A DNA stretch of 36,395 bases from an uncultured Clostridia bacterium (lineage in GTDB: Bacteria; Bacillota; Clostridia; TANB77; CAG-508). The number at the start of each line of letters is the position of its first letter. Position 1 is the first letter of the stretch. The notes below the pieces were generated by a model, which was not told the origin of the DNA, searched no databases, and saw only the letters and a program-made list of their open reading frames with translations. A program made the position numbers and the translations under genes. The DNA lies in assembly GCA_934169535.1 (NCBI GenBank), contig CAKPOC010000001.1, positions 1 through 36,395 of the forward strand. The letters run 5' to 3'. Positions 33,405 through 36,395 of this stretch are shown one piece after another.

Positions 33405-35444
33405 TTAAACTTCCATTATGATTGGTATTAACATTGGATCACGTTTTGTTTTTTGGAATATGAAATCTCTTAAATCATCTTTTAGAGTTGATTTTATTGT
33501 AGTCCAATCAGTTATATGTCTTCTTTCAAATCCTGCAACTTCTTGTCTTACCATTGATTTTACGTCTTCCATTAGGTTTTCTGATTCTCTTACATATACA
33601 AATCCTCTTGAAATTATGTCAGGTCCTGAAACGATTTCTCCTGTTTGTGAATCCATTGTTATGACAATTATAATTAGACCATCTTGAGATAAGTGTTGTC
33701 TATCTCTTAGTACTATATTTCCTACATCTCCAACGCCTAATCCATCTACTAAAACTTTTCCAGATGGTACAGATGTTGTAAATTTAGCTTCATCTGAATT
33801 TAATTCTAGCACTCTTCCATTGTGTGTTATAAATATGTTTTTTGCTGGAATTCCTAGCTCTTTGGCAGTTTCTGCATGAGCCATAAGTTGTCTATATTCA
33901 CCATGAACTGGTATAAAATATTGTGGTCTTGCTAAAGATAATATTAATTTTTGTTCTTCTTGGCAAGCATGCCCTGATACGTGAATATCAGCAAGTGCAC
34001 TGTATACAACTTCTGCTCCAATTTTCATTAAATCATCTATTACTTTTGAAACTAATTTTTCGTTTCCTGGAATCGCATTTGCAGATATTATTACTAAATC
34101 GTTTGGTGTAATAGTAACTTTTTTATGCTCTCCTGCTGCCATTCTTGTTAGTGCAGACATTGTTTCGCCTTGGCTTCCTGTTGTTATAATTACAAGTTGT
34201 TCATCATTGTAAGTTTTTATTGAATCTATGTCTATAAATATGTCTTCTGGTGCATTTATATATCCAATTTCTCTTGCATTTTCTATCATACGAATCATGC
34301 TTCTTCCACAAACAGCAATTTTTCTTTTATATTTAACTGCTGAATCCACAATTTGTTGAACTCTGTGGACATTTGAAGCAAATGTTGCAACTACAATTCT
34401 TTTTTTGCAGTTCATAAATAGCTTGTCAAAAACTGGGCCTATTGATTTTTCGGACATTGTAAATCCTTTTCTCTCAGAGTTTGTGCTATCTGACATAAGC
34501 GCCAAAATTCCTTTGTTTCCAAGTTCTGCAATTCTTCCTAGATCCATTTGCTTTCCATCTATTGGAGTATAGTCTATTTTGAAATCTCCTGTATGCAAAA
34601 TTGTTCCTGCTGGTGTTGTTATTGCAAACATTACAGAGTCTGGTATACTGTGACAACTTGAAATAAATTCAACTGTAAATTTTCCTGCACGTATTGTTTG
34701 ACCTTGCATAACTTCATGAATTTCTGCATTTCTTAATAAATGATGTTCTTCAAGTTTTGATCTAATTAGTCCACATGTAAGCTTAGTTGCATAAATTGGC
34801 ACATTTATTTGTCTTAGTACATATGGAATTGATCCTATGTGGTCCTCATGACCGTGTGTTATAAATATTCCTCTAACTTTTTCTTTGTTTTTTACAAGAT
34901 ATGTTACGTCTGGTATTACTAAATCTATTCCTAACATGTCATCTGTTGGGAATTCTAGTCCACAGTCAACCACTATAATGTCATCCTCATATTCAAAAAC
35001 TGTTATGTTTTTTCCTATTTCCTCAATACCCCCTAATGGTATTATTTTTATAGTTGGTTTCTTGAATTTGAATTCATGTCTGTGCGAAATTGATCTGTTT
35101 TCTACTTTTACTAAGCTTTTTTCTTCTGAAGTTTGTTTTTTTCTTCTATTATCTGTATTTTTACCTTCTAAGCTTTTCTTTGTTTCTCTTCTTGTTTTTT
35201 TTGTTTCAAGCATGCTGTTTTCTTCTCCACTTGCTGCTCTTCTTGTTTCTAAATTCTTTTTTGCCTCTATATTTGATTTTCTTGTTCTTGAATTTTTCTT
35301 TAACTCTCCGCTTACTTTTTTTGTTTCTTGATTTTTCTTTGACTCTCTATTGGTCTTTTTTGCATAATTTCTTTTGTATGTTCTCTTTGTTTTCTCGGCT
35401 TTATTTTCTATTGCATTTTCTTTTTTTGCGTTTTCTTCTGCCAT
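33405..35444 (-). CDS. rnj: RNase J with a 125-residue basic N-terminal extension
   Basis: 679 residues against about 555 for B. subtilis RNase J1. A metallo-beta-lactamase/beta-CASP ribonuclease with 5'-3' exonuclease and endonuclease activity, central to mRNA decay. The catalytic motif HGHEDHIG (197-204), HTGDFKID, SDSTNSERKGFT, TTGSQGE and GHACQEEQ are intact. The C-terminal domain is present (to IPIIMEV). Residues 1-125 are Lys/Arg/Glu-rich, with degenerate copies of ETKK, ELKK, EAKK and ETRR: a disordered, likely RNA- or partner-binding tail. A GAAGGAG site supports the start. A 200-base hairpin-rich leader precedes it. Confidence 0.95.
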   Translation of the reverse strand: MAEENAKKENAIENKAEKTKRTYKRNYAKKTNRESKKNQETKKVSGELKKNSRTRKSNIEAKKNLETRRAASGEENSMLETKKTRRETKKSLEGKNTDNRRKKQTSEEKSLVKVENRSISHRHEFKFKKPTIKIIPLGGIEEIGKNITVFEYEDDIIVVDCGLEFPTDDMLGIDLVIPDVTYLVKNKEKVRGIFITHGHEDHIGSIPYVLRQINVPIYATKLTCGLIRSKLEEHHLLRNAEIHEVMQGQTIRAGKFTVEFISSCHSIPDSVMFAITTPAGTILHTGDFKIDYTPIDGKQMDLGRIAELGNKGILALMSDSTNSERKGFTMSEKSIGPVFDKLFMNCKKRIVVATFASNVHRVQQIVDSAVKYKRKIAVCGRSMIRMIENAREIGYINAPEDIFIDIDSIKTYNDEQLVIITTGSQGETMSALTRMAAGEHKKVTITPNDLVIISANAIPGNEKLVSKVIDDLMKIGAEVVYSALADIHVSGHACQEEQKLILSLARPQYFIPVHGEYRQLMAHAETAKELGIPAKNIFITHNGRVLELNSDEAKFTTSVPSGKVLVDGLGVGDVGNIVLRDRQHLSQDGLIIIVITMDSQTGEIVSGPDIISRGFVYVRESENLMEDVKSMVRQEVAGFERRHITDWTTIKSTLKDDLRDFIFQKTKRDPMLIPIIMEV

Positions 35445-35647
35445 ATAAAATTCTCTCCTTCTTTATATAATAATAGTTGTTTATAATATTTTTAATCAAC
35501 GAAAAATTTATATATCCATTTAATAGATATATATTTTTCTTTTATGTATTATTTTTACTATATCAAATAATTTTCCGCTCTCCCTAATATAGTAACTTTA
35601 TAAAATAAATAAAAATCTCTTCTTCACCATCATTATGGCAACAACTG
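35445..35647 (-). promoter_or_regulatory. Structured 5' leader of RNase J
   Basis: Between the promoter and the start codon lie three hairpins: TTACTATAT/ATATAGTAA (35555-35563 with 35587-35595), whose loop holds GGGAGAGCGG; TATATATC/GATATATA (35509-35516 with 35526-35533); and a GTTGATTA/TAAACAAC stem (near 35476-35500). No short ORF of note. A role in feedback on RNase J is inference. Confidence 0.45.
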
Positions 35648-35653
35648 TTTTAT

Positions 35654-35682
35654 ATTATACTATATTTAATAAAAAAAGTCAA
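35654..35682 (-). promoter_or_regulatory. Promoter of RNase J-gltX
   Basis: TTGACT (35682-35677), 17 bases, TATAAT (35659-35654). It is back-to-back with the tRNA-Gly promoter, the two -35 hexamers six bases apart. Confidence 0.75.
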
Positions 35683-35688
35683 TTGGGG

Positions 35689-35718
35689 TTGACAAATCTG
35701 TGTTGCTTATGTTATTAT
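35689..35718 (+). promoter_or_regulatory. Promoter of tRNA-Gly
   Basis: TTGACA (35689-35694), 18 bases, TATTAT (35713-35718), 18 bases before the tRNA. Confidence 0.8.
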
Positions 35719-35735
35719 ATTTATACGTTTGAAAT

Positions 35736-35811
35736 GCGGGAGTAGCTCAGTTGATAGAGCGCTGCCTTGCCAAGGCAGAGGTCACGGGTTTGAGCCCCGC
35801 TTCCCGCTCCA
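35736..35811 (+). tRNA. tRNA-Gly (GCC)
   Basis: 76 bases with acceptor GCGGGAG, anticodon GCC at 35769-35771 in a CTGCC/GGCAG stem, and encoded CCA at 35809-35811. The T loop reads TTTGAGC in place of TTCGAxx, and the outer T-stem pair is an A/C mismatch, both mildly unusual. Single tRNA with its own promoter and terminator. Confidence 0.95.
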
Positions 35812-35820
35812 ATATATTTT

Positions 35821-35846
35821 GTTGCAACCTTGGTTGCAACTTTTTT
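35821..35846 (+). terminator. Terminator of tRNA-Gly
   Basis: GTTGCAAC and GTTGCAAC, self-complementary arms around CTTG, followed by six T's. Confidence 0.9.
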
Positions 35847-35851
35847 ATTTT

Positions 35852-35953
35852 TCATAAGCTGTAAACTTTCTGGCTGTTGCTGTTCGAAGATATGTGTAAA
35901 TTATTTTTTGCCTGCTTCTGTATAAAATTTATAACTTTTAATTTATCATCCAT
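35852..35953 (-). CDS. Possible 33-residue peptide or gene remnant
   Basis: The ORF MDDKLKVINFIQKQAKNN (continuing to ...KVYSL) starts 7 bases after a strong TTTGGAGG site and ends in TGA next to the tRNA terminator. Upstream on the same strand, AGTCC-TATG-GGGCT followed by TTTATTTTTTT is terminator-like (35970-35996), so the frame may follow an attenuator. The peptide is hydrophilic with no recognisable domain. It may be the 5' stub of a lost gene, given the otherwise empty surroundings. Confidence 0.35.
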   Translation of the reverse strand: MDDKLKVINFIQKQAKNNLHISSNSNSQKVYSL

Positions 35954-36036
35954 TTCAAAACCTCCAAACAAAAAAATAAAGCCCCATAGGACTCTAAAAA
36001 TTTTTAAAAATTATTTGAATTGATTATAATAAATAC

Positions 36037-36177
36037 AGAAGACAGATACCACAAAAATGTAGCATGTCCGATTAAGAATACATCTCTAACGGTCTGTACT
36101 GAACCCAAAAAGCAGAATGTGTTGTTGTTTTTTTATGGAGCAGGTGAGCAACAGGTTATGAACTATGTTTCATTTCT
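36037..36177 (+). ncRNA. Candidate structured non-coding RNA (raiA-like?)
   Basis: This AT-poor island lies in an otherwise AT-rich gap. TATAAT at 36025-36030 (weak -35) could start it. Nested pairings are visible: ACAGA (36042-36046) with TCTGT (36093-36097), enclosing CCGATTA/TAACGG (36068-36074 with 36087-36092); then AACC (36102-36105) with GGTT (36154-36157), enclosing TGTTG (36120-36124) and CAACA (36149-36153). A direct repeat CAGGT-GAGCAA-CAGGT spans 36141-36156. The open frame through it has a TTG start, no ribosome site and no protein character. Similarity to the clostridial raiA RNA is my impression only. Confidence 0.35.
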
Positions 36178-36280
36178 AAAATTATTATATATAATTTATT
36201 ATTTAAATACCACGGAAATATGGAGATTTTTGTTAATTTATAGTATAATAATTATAATTTAAATTTCTAGAGTCGAAATT

Positions 36281-36364
36281 ATGTCGGTGGTAAATTTGTA
36301 TTTATTAAATGAAAAAGAAAAATTAGCTAGAAAAAAATATAAGGAAAAAATCAACTTGGATTGA
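36281..36364 (+). other. Short open frame near the window end, doubtful
   Basis: 27 codons from ATG (MSVVNLYLLNEKEKLARKKY...) to TGA, with no good ribosome site; the same frame reopens with ATG right after the stop and runs off the window. The Lys-rich helix-like character could be a degraded gene or chance in AT-rich DNA. The rest of 36178-36395 shows only AT-rich sequence and a weak AAATTAT/ATAATTT hairpin at 36179-36197. Confidence 0.2.
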
Positions 36365-36395
36365 ATGCTAAATTGCAAAAGATTGTGTAAAGCCT

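Noticed and set aside
35090..35470. 126-codon plus-strand frame opposite the RNase J N-terminus
   Set aside because: It is the complement of a Lys/Glu-rich coding region, giving a meaningless Phe/Leu-rich product.
36020..36262. 80-codon plus-strand open frame
   Set aside because: It starts with TTG, has no ribosome site, ends in a run of Ile codons from AT-rich DNA, and overlaps the structured RNA candidate.

Overview
The window is about 28-30% G+C, with strong Shine-Dalgarno sites, sigma-A-like promoters and U-tailed hairpin terminators. Gene content (yqfC-yqfD, era-yqzL-recO, rplU-rpmA, pth-rng, RNase J, YerB-like DUF3048, PdaA-like deacetylase) points to a low-GC Bacillota of the class Clostridia, probably a host-associated lineage with spore-forming ancestry. 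That taxonomic call is inference. Nearly everything is core chromosome; I see no prophage, CRISPR array or intact insertion sequence.

Layout. 1-212: the end of a tRNA cluster (partial tRNA-CAU, tRNA-Tyr) with a terminator. 216-842: a mazEF toxin-antitoxin module whose promoter -10 lies inside a perfect palindrome. 931-1446: an unknown protein with its own promoter. 1610-6432 (minus): a stand-alone peptidoglycan glycosyltransferase, an unknown charged protein, an acyl-CoA ligase and MreB. 6578-7826 (minus): a membrane-anchored FxLYD-like protein and LexA. 7867-10222 (minus): obg and trpS, the latter with an Fe-S-type cysteine cluster. 10279-11201 (minus): rpmA and rplU with an L21-type leader and no prp gene. 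11232-13035 (minus): a short RNase E/G and pth. 13037-14953 (plus): era-yqzL-recO.

14991-20881 (minus) is a tight seven-gene run: pdaA-like, yqfC, yqfD, an unknown 408-residue protein, ybeY, a DgkA-PAP2 fusion and DUF3048. It keeps the usual Bacillota yqfC-yqfD-...-ybeY-dgkA order, but the unknown protein sits where phoH and yqfF normally are. 21053-22029 (plus) is an orphan GHKL sensor kinase. 22042-25930 (minus) holds an RluA-family synthase overlapping an rRNA-type methyltransferase, a small membrane protein whose start codon is inside an inverted repeat, and uvrC. A 37-residue membrane peptide (25996-26109) diverges from uvrC; its promoter is three bases from the uvrC promoter. Then come tsaC/sua5 (minus), glmS (plus), a CaCA-type exchanger (minus), serS and engB (plus), and gltX and RNase J (minus). 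RNase J has a long basic N-terminal extension and a roughly 200-base hairpin-rich leader.

35689-35846 carries tRNA-Gly(GCC). The last 550 bases have no convincing long gene. They hold a 33-codon ORF with a good ribosome binding site and a stretch (about 36037-36177) that looks like a structured non-coding RNA.

Most genes serve translation (tRNAs, TrpRS, SerRS, GluRS, Pth, L21, L27, Era, Obg, EngB, YbeY, TsaC), RNA decay (RNase E/G, RNase J), envelope growth (MreB, glycosyltransferase, GlmS, DgkA, PdaA-like) and DNA repair (LexA, UvrC, RecO). The best candidates for undescribed biology are the 408-residue protein, the RNA-like element at 36.0-36.2 kb, the small peptide divergent from uvrC, the RNase J leader with its tail, and the hairpin-masked small gene at 23.9 kb.
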